A stretch of DNA of 64,000 nt from Candidatus Caccalectryoclostridium excrementigallinarum (GTDB lineage: Bacteria > Bacillota > Clostridia > Christensenellales > UBA3700). Location: contig DVNJ01000002.1 of assembly GCA_018714485.1 (NCBI GenBank), positions 1 through 64,000 on the forward strand, in the 5' to 3' direction. A program made the translations under genes and the position numbers. Position 1 is the stretch's first letter. Every line of letters begins with the position of its first letter. Shown here in pieces: positions 13,564 through 22,007 of this stretch. Under the pieces are notes generated by a model. The model worked only from the letters and a program-made list of their open reading frames with translations. It was not told the origin of the DNA and searched no databases.

Positions 13564-13920
13564 ATGGGCAAGAAAAATTCATTGAACAACGGCCAACAGC
13601 TCTATTCCAACGCGCCTTTGCAGAATGCGGAACTTTCCGCCGAAGAGGGCAAGAGTAACGCTCCCGCGCCCGAAGGCAAAAAGAAGAAGAATAAGAAAAA
13701 GAGCGATAAGCCCAATATTTTCGTTCGCATAGGCAGATTTTTCAAGGAGATGTTCTCCGAATTGAAAAAGGTCAGCTGGCCCGACGCGAAAAAGGTTTTC
13801 ACGCAGCTGGGCGTGGTGCTTTTGGTGGTCGTGATCTTCCTTGTGATCATCACGGCATTCGATCTCGGCGCCGCGGAACTGCTCACTCTGCTCGTAACGC
13901 ATACGACCCCGACGGCATAA
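13564..13920 (+). CDS. secE: Preprotein translocase subunit SecE with Lys-rich N-terminal extension
   Basis: FFKEMFSELKKVSWPDAKKVFTQLGVVLLVVVIFLVIITAFDL; between rpmG and nusG. Confidence 0.93.
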   Translation: MGKKNSLNNGQQLYSNAPLQNAELSAEEGKSNAPAPEGKKKKNKKKSDKPNIFVRIGRFFKEMFSELKKVSWPDAKKVFTQLGVVLLVVVIFLVIITAFDLGAAELLTLLVTHTTPTA

Positions 13921-13929
13921 GGAGGCATC

Positions 13930-14469
13930 ATGGCGGAAGAAGAAAAGCAGCAGCCTCAGTGGTATGTTATCAATACGCTGTTCGGCTACGAGAATATTGC
14001 GAAAAAGAACCTTATCCAGATGGTGGAGACCAACGGCTTGCAGGATTATATCTTTGACGTGGTCGTGCCCGAAGAAGAAGAGGTCGTGGAACGCGAAGGC
14101 GGAAAGAAGAAGTTCGTCATGCGCAAAAAGTTCCCCAACTATGTCTTCATCAAGATGATCTATACCAAGCAGATCTGGTATATGGTCAAGCAGACCAGGG
14201 GCGTGAGAGATTTTTGCAGCGGTTACGACGGCAGACCTCTGCCCATGACGGCGGAAGAGGTCAAGCGCGCTCAGCTTGAAGAGGTCAAGTTCGAAGATCT
14301 CGCGATCGCGGTGGGCGATTCCGTCACCATCATCAGCGGTCCGCTCAAAGACTTCATCGGCGAGGTGAAGGAGATAAAGGCGGAGCAGCAAAAGCTCAAA
14401 GTCGCCGTGTCCATGTTCGGACGCGAGACCACCGTCGACCTCGAATACGGTCAGGTGGAGAAACTTTAA
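13930..14469 (+). CDS. nusG: Transcription termination/antitermination protein NusG
   Basis: WYVINTLFGYENIAKKNL; FPNYVFIKM; C-terminal KOW-type VGDSVTIISGPLKDFIGEV. Confidence 0.94.
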   Translation: MAEEEKQQPQWYVINTLFGYENIAKKNLIQMVETNGLQDYIFDVVVPEEEEVVEREGGKKKFVMRKKFPNYVFIKMIYTKQIWYMVKQTRGVRDFCSGYDGRPLPMTAEEVKRAQLEEVKFEDLAIAVGDSVTIISGPLKDFIGEVKEIKAEQQKLKVAVSMFGRETTVDLEYGQVEKL

Positions 14470-14583
14470 GAGGAAATATCGGCGGGAGACCGCAGGATAT
14501 AAAGGGGTATTCCCCGAAAAATGGGAGGAACGTAAAATTTTGTCTTGCGTTCCGCTACAACCACGATTGCCAAGGAGGTAAGT

Positions 14584-15009
14584 ATGGCAAAGAAGATCAC
14601 GGCAGTTGTCAAACTGCAGCTGCCCGCAGGCAAAGCAACGCCCGGGCCGCCCGTAGGTTCCACTTTGGGTCCTCACGGTATCAACATTCCCGGTTTTACC
14701 AAGGAATTCAACGAAAAAACCAAGGGTCAGGAAGGTCTTGTCATCCCCGTCGTCATGACCATTTACGCCGACAGGTCCTTCACCTTTATCCTCAAAACGC
14801 CCCCTACGCCCGTCCTCATCAAGAAGGCGGCGGGAATAGAGAGCGGTTCCGCGGTCCCCAACAAGACCAAGGTCGCAAAGCTCACCGCGGCTCAGGTCAA
14901 AGAGATCGCTCAGACCAAAATGCCCGACCTCAACGCCGCTTCGCTCGAAGCCGCCATCAGCATGGTCAAGGGCACCGCACGCAGCATGGGCGTGACCGTA
15001 GAGGATTAA
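14584..15009 (+). CDS. rplK: 50S ribosomal protein L11
   Basis: [45 protein letters not shown]. Confidence 0.96.
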   Translation: MAKKITAVVKLQLPAGKATPGPPVGSTLGPHGINIPGFTKEFNEKTKGQEGLVIPVVMTIYADRSFTFILKTPPTPVLIKKAAGIESGSAVPNKTKVAKLTAAQVKEIAQTKMPDLNAASLEAAISMVKGTARSMGVTVED

Positions 15010-15022
15010 GGAGGTATAAGTC

Positions 15023-15706
15023 ATGAAAGGAAAGAGATATGCTCAGGCTGCCGCTCTCGTGGAGACGGGCAAGGCTTACGAGGCTTCCGAAGCCATGGCT
15101 AAGGTCATCGAGACCGCAACCGCCAAATTCGACGAATCCATCGAACTTCACGTCAAGCTCGGCGTAGACTCCCGTCACGCGGATCAGCAGGTGCGCGGCG
15201 TGGTCGTGCTCCCCAACGGTACCGGTAAGACGGTCAAGGTCCTTGTCATCGCCAAGGGTTCCAAGGCGGACGAGGCGGAGGCGGCAGGCGCGGATTACGT
15301 CGGCGGCGAAGAGATGATCAACAAGATCAAGAACGAGAACTGGTTCGACTTCGACGTGTGCGTCACCACCCCCGACATGATGGGTCTTGTCGGTAGGATA
15401 GGTAAGGTGCTCGGTCCCAAGGGCTTGATGCCTAACCCCAAGTCCGGCACGGTCACCATGGACGTCACCAAGGCGGTCAAGGAGATCAAGGCAGGTAAGG
15501 TGGAGTACAGGCTGGACAAGACCAACATCATCCACGTCGCTATCGGTAAGAAGTCTTTCGGCGCGGAAAAGCTGCTTGAAAACTACAACACCGTTTACGA
15601 CGCCATTCTCAAAGCCAAGCCCGCCGCGGCAAAGGGACAGTATGTGCGCAGCGTCACGCTCACCAGCACCATGGGTCCCGGCGTCAAAGTGGCTTACAGA
15701 GTTTAA
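15023..15706 (+). CDS. rplA: 50S ribosomal protein L1
   Basis: [10 protein letters not shown]…[15 protein letters not shown]…[19 protein letters not shown]. Confidence 0.96.
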   Translation: MKGKRYAQAAALVETGKAYEASEAMAKVIETATAKFDESIELHVKLGVDSRHADQQVRGVVVLPNGTGKTVKVLVIAKGSKADEAEAAGADYVGGEEMINKIKNENWFDFDVCVTTPDMMGLVGRIGKVLGPKGLMPNPKSGTVTMDVTKAVKEIKAGKVEYRLDKTNIIHVAIGKKSFGAEKLLENYNTVYDAILKAKPAAAKGQYVRSVTLTSTMGPGVKVAYRV

Positions 15707-15715
15707 GCAAAACGC

Positions 15716-15745
15716 TTGACAACGCGACCGTAGCGCGTTTATAAT
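15716..15745 (+). promoter_or_regulatory. Promoter of rplJ-rplL (TTGACA-18-TATAAT)
   Basis: Hexamers at 15716-15721 and 15740-15745. Confidence 0.7.
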
Positions 15746-15764
15746 ATACGGGCAAACATAAGAA

Positions 15765-15870
15765 TATCCGTGCCGCAGACAGCAAGTGCTAACGCTCAAT
15801 ATCTTGCCGAGGTAAACAAGGGAACTTTCGCTCCCCCGTGCCTCGCGGTGCGGGGGTGATTTTTTAAGGA
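15765..15870 (+). ncRNA. L10 leader (ribosomal protein leader upstream of rplJ)
   Basis: CCGUGCCGCAGACAGCAAGUGCU … CUUGCCGAGGU … CCCCCGUGCCUCGCGGUGCGGGGGUGA, the pattern recalled for Firmicutes L10 leaders, directly upstream of rplJ. Confidence 0.75.
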
Positions 15871-15877
15871 GGTAGCT

Positions 15878-16369
15878 ATGGCTTTAACAAGAGAACAAAA
15901 GGCTTCCCAGATAGAAGAGATCGCCGAACTTCTGCAAAACTGCAAGAGCTTCGTGATCGTAAGCTATAAGGGTATCAGCGTGGCGGACGACACCGCCCTG
16001 CGCGTCAAGTTCAGACAAGCCGGCGTCACCTACAAGGTGCTCAAAAACCGCCTCGTCCTCAAAGCGATGGAGAAATTGGGCATCAGCGGTTACAACGAAT
16101 CGTTGGAGGGCAGCAGCGCGCTGGCGTTCTCCATGACCGATCCGCTTGCGGGACCGAAGGTGATCGCGGAAATGTCCGCCACTGTCAAGGCGCTCGAAGT
16201 CAAGTGCGGCAGAATGGACGACATGTATCTGGACGTGGAAAAGGTGAATGCATTGGCAAAGATCCCTTCAAAGGAAACTTTGCTCGCTCAGTTGCTTGGT
16301 ATGCTGCTCAGCCCCATTACGGGTCTTGCAGTTGCGCTTAACCAGGTCGCGGAGAAACAGGCTCAATAA
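15878..16369 (+). CDS. rplJ: 50S ribosomal protein L10
   Basis: MALTREQKASQIEEIAELLQNCKSFVIVSYKGISVADDTALR. Confidence 0.95.
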   Translation: MALTREQKASQIEEIAELLQNCKSFVIVSYKGISVADDTALRVKFRQAGVTYKVLKNRLVLKAMEKLGISGYNESLEGSSALAFSMTDPLAGPKVIAEMSATVKALEVKCGRMDDMYLDVEKVNALAKIPSKETLLAQLLGMLLSPITGLAVALNQVAEKQAQ

Positions 16370-16400
16370 TCAATATCAAAAATAAACGGAGGATATAAAA

Positions 16401-16775
16401 ATGGCAGATATAGCAAAAATGATAGAAGAAATCAAGGGCATGACCGTGCTCGAACTCAACGACCTCGTCAAGGCTATCGAGGCTGAATTCGGCGTAAGCG
16501 CGGCTGCTATGGCGGTTGCGGCTCCCGCTGCCGGCGGCGCTGCGGCTCCCGCTGCGGAAGAGAAGACCGAGTTCGACGTTGTGCTCAAGAGCTTCGGCGC
16601 AGCCAAGCTCGGCGTCATCAAGGTCGTGCGCGAGATCACCGGTCTCGGACTTGCGGATGCGAAGGCTTTGGTCGAAGCCGCTCCCAAGGCGATCAAGGAA
16701 GGCATCACCAAGGAAGCCGCCGACGAGATCGCGAAGAAGCTCACCGAGGCGGGCGCGGAAGTCGAGATCAAGTAA
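16401..16775 (+). CDS. rplL: 50S ribosomal protein L7/L12
   Basis: Ala-rich hinge plus [48 protein letters not shown]. Confidence 0.97.
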   Translation: MADIAKMIEEIKGMTVLELNDLVKAIEAEFGVSAAAMAVAAPAAGGAAAPAAEEKTEFDVVLKSFGAAKLGVIKVVREITGLGLADAKALVEAAPKAIKEGITKEAADEIAKKLTEAGAEVEIK

Positions 16776-16795
16776 TTTCGGCAAAGAAAGAAGGA

Positions 16796-16825
16796 GCGGG
16801 CGTATATGCGCCCGCTTTTTGTTTG
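16796..16825 (+). terminator. Rho-independent terminator after rplL (GCGGGCG-TATATG-CGCCCGC-TTTTT)
   Basis: Inverted repeat followed by T tract. Confidence 0.8.
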
Positions 16826-16882
16826 CCTTGAGGGGCACAAGAGAAAAACTTCCCGCTCGGGGAAGTTTTTCTCGGGCGAAAC

Positions 16883-17137
16883 TCAGTTCTTCGCCGCTTT
16901 GCGTTTTTCGGACATGGCGGATTCGGGCGCGCCGATGCGCTTTGCGCTGAAACGGTTATAGATGAGATAAAACAGCGCCCAAAGTCCCGCAACGCCCACT
17001 ATGCCGTATATGACTCTTGCGCCCACATAAGAGGTGGTGGAGAACATCCAATTCACGATATTGAAATCGAAGATGCCCACGCTGAGCCAGTTTATCGAAC
17101 CGATGATTACGAGTATGAGTGCGATAACGGTGATCAT
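16883..17137 (-). CDS. DUF378-like small membrane protein
   Basis: MITVIALILVIIGSINWLSVGIFDFNIVNWMF… matches the recalled DUF378 pattern. Confidence 0.75.
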   Translation of the reverse strand: MITVIALILVIIGSINWLSVGIFDFNIVNWMFSTTSYVGARVIYGIVGVAGLWALFYLIYNRFSAKRIGAPESAMSEKRKAAKN

Positions 17138-17259
17138 AACTTCCTCCTTGTTCAGTCTGAGTGTAGTGTGGGCAGAGAGGAAAAAATTATGCAGAGCGCG
17201 GCTTTGTCCCGCGGCAAATTTTACTTGTATTATAACGCGCTATAATATATAATAGACTT

Positions 17260-18078
17260 ATGGCAAGCAGAGGCAAGAAAAAAAATCCGCTCGAGCGCGC
17301 GGATAAGCGCGATACGCTCGTTGTCGAGCTGAAAGAAAGATGGAACTCGAAGGTGAAAAAGTTCGCCGTCGTGACCGTCGTGCTTTTGGCGCTCGCGCTC
17401 ATCTTTTCGCTGCCGTTCACCTGGAACGGGCTTGTGGCGCTTTCGGTGGACGGAGAGATGTCCGTTTCGGCGGAAGGTCCGCTTTACGATATAATAACGG
17501 ACGGCGAGGGGGGCGAAACGCAGACGACCGAGTTGAAGTTCGATCTTCCCGTCAACCCCTGGATGGTGACTTTCGCGCCCACTTATTGCAACAGCGGCGT
17601 GAACTTTTTCTTGATCGAAGCGCTCACGGGATTGGGCTATGAGTTCGACCGCGAAGCCGCCGGTTACAGCGAGAACGTCATGGGCTTGGACGCGGCGACG
17701 CTCGAGCTGGCGGACAAGGCGTCCGTCGCCGCGCTCGTCATCTGCGTTTTGACGATGGCGGCGCTTCTTGCCATGATAGTCGTCTGCGCCGTCGCCGTCT
17801 CGGGTAAGACGAGCGCGAAGGCGGCGTTTATCGCCTCGCTCGTGTTCACGGCGCTCACAGTGGTGCAGTTTGTCTTCGGTATCGTCTTGTGCAGTACGCG
17901 CATCCCCTCTCAGGAAGGGGGAACGGTGCGCTTTGTCCCGGGAGCGTTTATGTTCCTCGCGCCCGTGTTCGGAGCGTCGCTCTCCGCGGTCACGGGAGTT
18001 TGGAGCAGGCGCGGCGACAGGGACAGAAAGGATTATCTCGAATTAAAGGCGGAGCTTGAGAAAAATGAAGTGCGCTAA
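17260..18078 (+). CDS. Hypothetical multi-pass membrane protein
   Basis: ORF with four predicted TM stretches; preceded by TATAAT-like sequence. Confidence 0.6.
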   Translation: MASRGKKKNPLERADKRDTLVVELKERWNSKVKKFAVVTVVLLALALIFSLPFTWNGLVALSVDGEMSVSAEGPLYDIITDGEGGETQTTELKFDLPVNPWMVTFAPTYCNSGVNFFLIEALTGLGYEFDREAAGYSENVMGLDAATLELADKASVAALVICVLTMAALLAMIVVCAVAVSGKTSAKAAFIASLVFTALTVVQFVFGIVLCSTRIPSQEGGTVRFVPGAFMFLAPVFGASLSAVTGVWSRRGDRDRKDYLELKAELEKNEVR

Positions 18079-18919
18079 GTGCGGAGCGGAGATAAAGGAC
18101 GGGGAGAAAAAGTGCCCCGAATGCGGCGAAAAACGCCCCGGGTATTTCAATTTCATCAAAAGAAGGCAGCTGCGCGAGCAAGAGACCGCCGAGATCTTGG
18201 AAAAATCCTATATCCACGAAGAGGACGTCGCCGCCGCGGGCGTGAGCGGACTGAGCGTGCGTTATCGCGGCAAGGTGGGTGAAGAACTCGTGCGCAGCGG
18301 CATCAAATTGGGCATAAGCGTGCTCTTTATGTGCGCATGCATAGCCGTTATCGCCATCAGGCAATATACCGAGCTTTTGGACGGGCTGGATACGCTGGGA
18401 ACGGCGATCGTGCTGCTCGGAGCCTTCCTGCTCCTCTTCGGCAACGGCGCGTCCGTGGCGAACTCCTCTTATTTTATCGCCCGTTTGAACGCGCTGAAAA
18501 AGCAGGGCTTGGGAGTTAGCAAGATAAATTACGGAAAAAATCCCACCGCCGTCTATGCGGGAAACGTCTATGAAGTTTCCGTCTCCGACACCTGCCCCAA
18601 GTGCGAGCAGCCCACCGCCATGCATATCGAACAGGTGCAGGATATGCTCGTAGCCGTCTGCAACGCCGACCGCAACCATCTCTTCAGGTTGGACAAGGCG
18701 TTCGTGCTGAACGCGATCATGGAGAGCGAATTTAAGCGCACGGGCTTGCCCTATACGCCGATCGTCCTCGAAAGCGCAAAGGCGGAAGAAGGGGAGAGCG
18801 AGAGCCGCGAAAGCGAGCGGGAAGAGGCGAGCGGAGAGAGCGCCGCGGAAAAGACGGAAAATACCGCGCAAGACCCCGCGCCCGCAGAGAGCAGAAGCGA
18901 AAAAGGCGAAAAGAACTAA
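18065..18919 (+). CDS. Zinc-ribbon membrane protein with Glu/Ser-rich C-terminal tail
   Basis: N-terminal MKCAKCGAEIKDGEKKCPECGEKRPG plus second CPKCEQ; two TM segments; overlaps preceding ORF. Confidence 0.6.
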   Translation: MKCAKCGAEIKDGEKKCPECGEKRPGYFNFIKRRQLREQETAEILEKSYIHEEDVAAAGVSGLSVRYRGKVGEELVRSGIKLGISVLFMCACIAVIAIRQYTELLDGLDTLGTAIVLLGAFLLLFGNGASVANSSYFIARLNALKKQGLGVSKINYGKNPTAVYAGNVYEVSVSDTCPKCEQPTAMHIEQVQDMLVAVCNADRNHLFRLDKAFVLNAIMESEFKRTGLPYTPIVLESAKAEEGESESRESEREEASGESAAEKTENTAQDPAPAESRSEKGEKN

Positions 18920-18934
18920 AAAGAGAAAAAACGA

Positions 18935-18945
18935 AAAAGCCGCCC
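18935..18945. terminator. Left half (A tract + CCGCCC arm) of a bidirectional intrinsic terminator split by IS insertion; right half GGGCGG + T7 at 20273-20285
   Basis: CCGCCC 18940-18945 complements GGGCGG 20273-20278; removal of IS plus one TSD copy restores AAAAAGCCGCCC-CTC-GGGCGGTTTTTTT. Confidence 0.75.
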
Positions 18946-18995
18946 CTCTGATATGCACCCCAAAAGTTGGACAGACTTTTGGAGGTGCATATTTT

Positions 18996-19403
18996 ATGGC
19001 AAAAAAAGGAAGCAAACAAAAAAGGTATAGCGCAGAGTTCAAGATATCTGTTATAATGGATATGCGCGAAAACCATTTGAGTTACCGTGAAACAGTCCGC
19101 AAATATTGGGGCACACAAAGTCGAACGGAAGAAGATCATTATAAAAGCAGAGTCAAATTGTGGGAGCGTATATACTTAGAAGAAGGAGCGGCAGGGCTTA
19201 TGGAAGAACGTCGCGGAAGGAAAAGTACAGGCAGACCGAGGAAGAAACCTTTGGATAAGGCTGTAGAAGAAGATTTAATAGCCGAGAACCAACGTCTGCG
19301 CGAACGCAACGAATACTTAGAGGCGGAGGTTGAATATCTAAAAAAATTGGATGCCTTAGTTCGGGAGAGGGAGCAACGGAGCGGGAGAAAACCCAAGCAG
19401 TAA
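18996..19403 (+). CDS. IS3-family OrfA (HTH, leucine-zipper-like)
   Basis: RYSAEFKISVIMDMRENHLSYRETVRKY… KSTGRPRKK … LRERNEYLEAEVEYLKKL. Confidence 0.9.
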   Translation: MAKKGSKQKRYSAEFKISVIMDMRENHLSYRETVRKYWGTQSRTEEDHYKSRVKLWERIYLEEGAAGLMEERRGRKSTGRPRKKPLDKAVEEDLIAENQRLRERNEYLEAEVEYLKKLDALVREREQRSGRKPKQ

Positions 19404-20236
19404 TAGAACTAAGGCAAAAGTACAAATTGAATATGTTGCTCAAAATCGCTTGCTTGCCGCGCAGCACGTTTTACTACCACTTAAAGGTAAGCAAGACGGA
19501 CAAGTACTATATGGACAAGCAGGCAATAAAAGAAATATTTGAGGAAAATAAGCAAAGATACGGATACAGGCGCATAACGCTTACGTTGCAGGCAAAAGGC
19601 ATGAAGATTAATCATAAAAAGGTGCAAAGGCTGATGAAAATGCTGAATATTCGAGGCAAGACACGCAAGAACGGAAAGTATCATTCGTATAAAGGCGAAG
19701 TGGGAAAAGTGGCAGACAATCTTCTAAACAGAGATTTTCATGCGGAAAGCGTCTGTGAAAAACTTACTACGGATGTGACACAGTTCAATGTCTGCGCAAC
19801 GAAAGTGTATCTCTCGCCCATCATGGACTTGTACAACAATGAGATAATGTCTTACTCAATATCTCTTCACCCCGACCTTGCGCAGATAAGGGAAATGCTG
19901 GACGGATTGAGCAAGAAACTACCCAAAGGTGTAAGCCCTATCCTGCACTCAGATCAAGGCTGGCAATACCAACACGCAGAATACCAAAGGTATCTGAAAG
20001 AACACAGCATAACGCAAAGTATGTCGCGCAAGGGCAACTGTATGGATAACGGCGCGATGGAATGTTTCTTTGGGAGATTGAAGGTGGAAATGTTCTATGG
20101 CGAGAAGTTCGAGAGCGTGGAAGATTTCATACAGAAGTTGCACAAATACATATCATACTGGAACAACGAGAGGATTTCTCTCAAACGAAAAGGAATGAGT
20201 CCGGTACAATACCGAACCCATTCCAACACAATCTAA
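19340..20236 (+). CDS. IS3-family OrfB transposase (DDE integrase), likely expressed by -1 frameshift at A7 slippery site 19340-19346
   Basis: STFYYHL, YGYRRIT, TTDVTQF, LHSDQGWQYQH, MSRKGNCMDNGAMECFFGRLKVE; orfB ORF from 19427 in -1 frame relative to orfA. Confidence 0.9.
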   Translation, partial: KKIGCLSSGEGATEREKTQAVIELRQKYKLNMLLKIACLPRSTFYYHLKVSKTDKYYMDKQAIKEIFEENKQRYGYRRITLTLQAKGMKINHKKVQRLMKMLNIRGKTRKNGKYHSYKGEVGKVADNLLNRDFHAESVCEKLTTDVTQFNVCATKVYLSPIMDLYNNEIMSYSISLHPDLAQIREMLDGLSKKLPKGVSPILHSDQGWQYQHAEYQRYLKEHSITQSMSRKGNCMDNGAMECFFGRLKVEMFYGEKFESVEDFIQKLHKYISYWNNERISLKRKGMSPVQYRTHSNTI

Positions 20237-20300
20237 TAATTTTTTGTCCAAACTTTGGGGTTCACTTCACTCGGGCGGTTTTTTTGCGGCTTGTCGAAGG

Positions 20301-21851
20301 TCATCTCTCCAAGTCGAATATATCGTTGCAAAGTCCGTCGGCGTAGGCGGGTTCGTGGGAAACGAGGATAAAAGCTCCCGCGTAATCTTCGAGCGCCTCG
20401 GCGAGCGCTTCCTTGGAGAGGGAGTCGAGGTGGTTGGTCGGCTCGTCGAGAATGAGCAGGTTGCTCTCTTTTTGCATGAGCGAGCAAAGTTTGACGCGCA
20501 CCTGTTCGCCGCCCGAGAGCGCGCCCACCGCCTTGGTGGAAAGGTCGCCGCGTATGCCCACTTTGGCGAGCTGATTGCGCACCTCTTTTTGCGAGAGGCG
20601 GGGATGACGGAAGGACATGAAAGAGATGGCGTTCATCTCCTTCGAGGGAAATTCGAGATCCTGCTCGATATAATTTATCTTTACGTTGATGTTATATGAA
20701 AAGCTTCCGCTTATCGCGGGGAGCTGCTTCATCAGCGTCTTCAAGATGGTGGTCTTGCCCATGCCGTTGGTGCCGCGCAGCCAAAGCTTGCTCTCGCTGC
20801 TCAAAGTGAAAGAGAGGGGCGGAAGAATGGCTTTGCCGTTATATCCCACTTCAAGGTTTGTCACGTCCAAAAGATGCTTGGTCACGAGCAGGGTATAGGG
20901 GAAAGAAAAGACGGGCTTTTCAAAGGACACGGGCTTTGACATGACCTCTATGCGCTCGAGCATCTTTTTGCGGCTGTTCGCCATGCCCGCCGTGGCGGCG
21001 CGCGCCTTGTTGCGGGCGATATATTCTTCCATGCGCTTGATCTCGCGCTGCTGGCGTTCGTAACTTTCCGCATATTGCTTGGCGTCCGATTCGTGCTGCT
21101 GCAAGAACTTGTCGTAATCGCCCCAATATTTTTTTATGCGGCTGTTTTCGATATTGACGATTATTTTGCAAACGCGGTTGAGAAATTCCCCGTCGTGGGA
21201 GACGAGCAGGAAAGTGCCCTTGTAGGCGTCGAGATATTTGGCGAGCCAATCTATCTGTTCGAGGTCGAGGAAGTTGGTCGGCTCGTCGAGCAGCATGACG
21301 TTCGGCTCGTCGAGCAAGAGCTTGGCGAGCATGACTTTGGCGCGCTGTCCGCCGCTCAATTTGCCGATGAGCGTGTCGTAGCCGAGCGCGCCTATGCCCA
21401 GCCCGCCCGCGACTTTCTTGATGCGCGCTTCGAGCGAATAAAAGTCCGCCTCGTCCAGCTGCTGCTGCATGGCGGCGGTGCGGTTGATGAGCTTTTCCAG
21501 CTCGTCTTCGCCCACGTCCGGCTCGGACATGCGCGCATAAGCCGCGTCCAAGCGGGCGGAGAGATCGAAAAGGCTTTTGAAACTGCCTTCGAGATAGTTC
21601 ATCACCGTGAGCGAGCGGTCTATGTCCGCGTGCTGATCGAGATAACCCACCTTGATCCCCGAAAGCCAGCGCACTTCGCCCGCGTCCTGAACGAGCGAAC
21701 CGGTGAGTATTTTCATGAACGTGGACTTGCCCGCGCCGTTCAAGCCGACGATGCCGATATGCTCGCCGTTGTTCACGGTGAGATCCGCTTCGTCGAACAA
21801 TACCTTGTTGTCGTAAGTGTGGCTGAGCCCTTTTATCGTCAAAATACTCAT
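20301..21851 (-). CDS. ABC-F family ATP-binding cassette ATPase
   Basis: Two Walker A (GLNGAGKST, GTNGMGKTT), two LSGGQ/LSGGE signatures, no TM domain, 516 aa. Confidence 0.92.
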   Translation of the reverse strand: MSILTIKGLSHTYDNKVLFDEADLTVNNGEHIGIVGLNGAGKSTFMKILTGSLVQDAGEVRWLSGIKVGYLDQHADIDRSLTVMNYLEGSFKSLFDLSARLDAAYARMSEPDVGEDELEKLINRTAAMQQQLDEADFYSLEARIKKVAGGLGIGALGYDTLIGKLSGGQRAKVMLAKLLLDEPNVMLLDEPTNFLDLEQIDWLAKYLDAYKGTFLLVSHDGEFLNRVCKIIVNIENSRIKKYWGDYDKFLQQHESDAKQYAESYERQQREIKRMEEYIARNKARAATAGMANSRKKMLERIEVMSKPVSFEKPVFSFPYTLLVTKHLLDVTNLEVGYNGKAILPPLSFTLSSESKLWLRGTNGMGKTTILKTLMKQLPAISGSFSYNINVKINYIEQDLEFPSKEMNAISFMSFRHPRLSQKEVRNQLAKVGIRGDLSTKAVGALSGGEQVRVKLCSLMQKESNLLILDEPTNHLDSLSKEALAEALEDYAGAFILVSHEPAYADGLCNDIFDLER

Positions 21852-21949
21852 AGCAAAGTAATTTTAGCGTAAACGGGCGAAAAAGTCAAAGCTCTTGCGC
21901 AGGGGAAGAGGGTTTTGCGCAAAAATAAAGAAAAAATTTTATATACATA

Positions 21950-21979
21950 TTGAAATGCGCCCTAAGAGTGTGGTATAAT
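21950..21979 (+). promoter_or_regulatory. Promoter of glycogen operon (TTGAAA-18-TATAAT)
   Basis: Hexamers at 21950-21955 and 21974-21979. Confidence 0.65.
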
Positions 21980-22007
21980 TGAAACGATAAGGAAATCGAG
22001 GTGCATA

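Larger units (their letters stand above)
18949..20269 (+). mobile_element. IS3-family (IS150-like) insertion sequence, copy 1, apparently intact
   Basis: Imperfect terminal IRs TGATATGCACCCCAAAAGTTGGACA / TGTCCAAACTTTGGGGTTCACTTCA; orfA, orfB; 3-bp TSD CTC (18946-18948 and 20270-20272). Confidence 0.92.

Noticed and set aside
14470-14580. Possible L11/L1 leader between nusG and rplK
   Set aside because: A GGAACG…CGTTCC hairpin exists, but I could not match it to a known leader or find a clear promoter.
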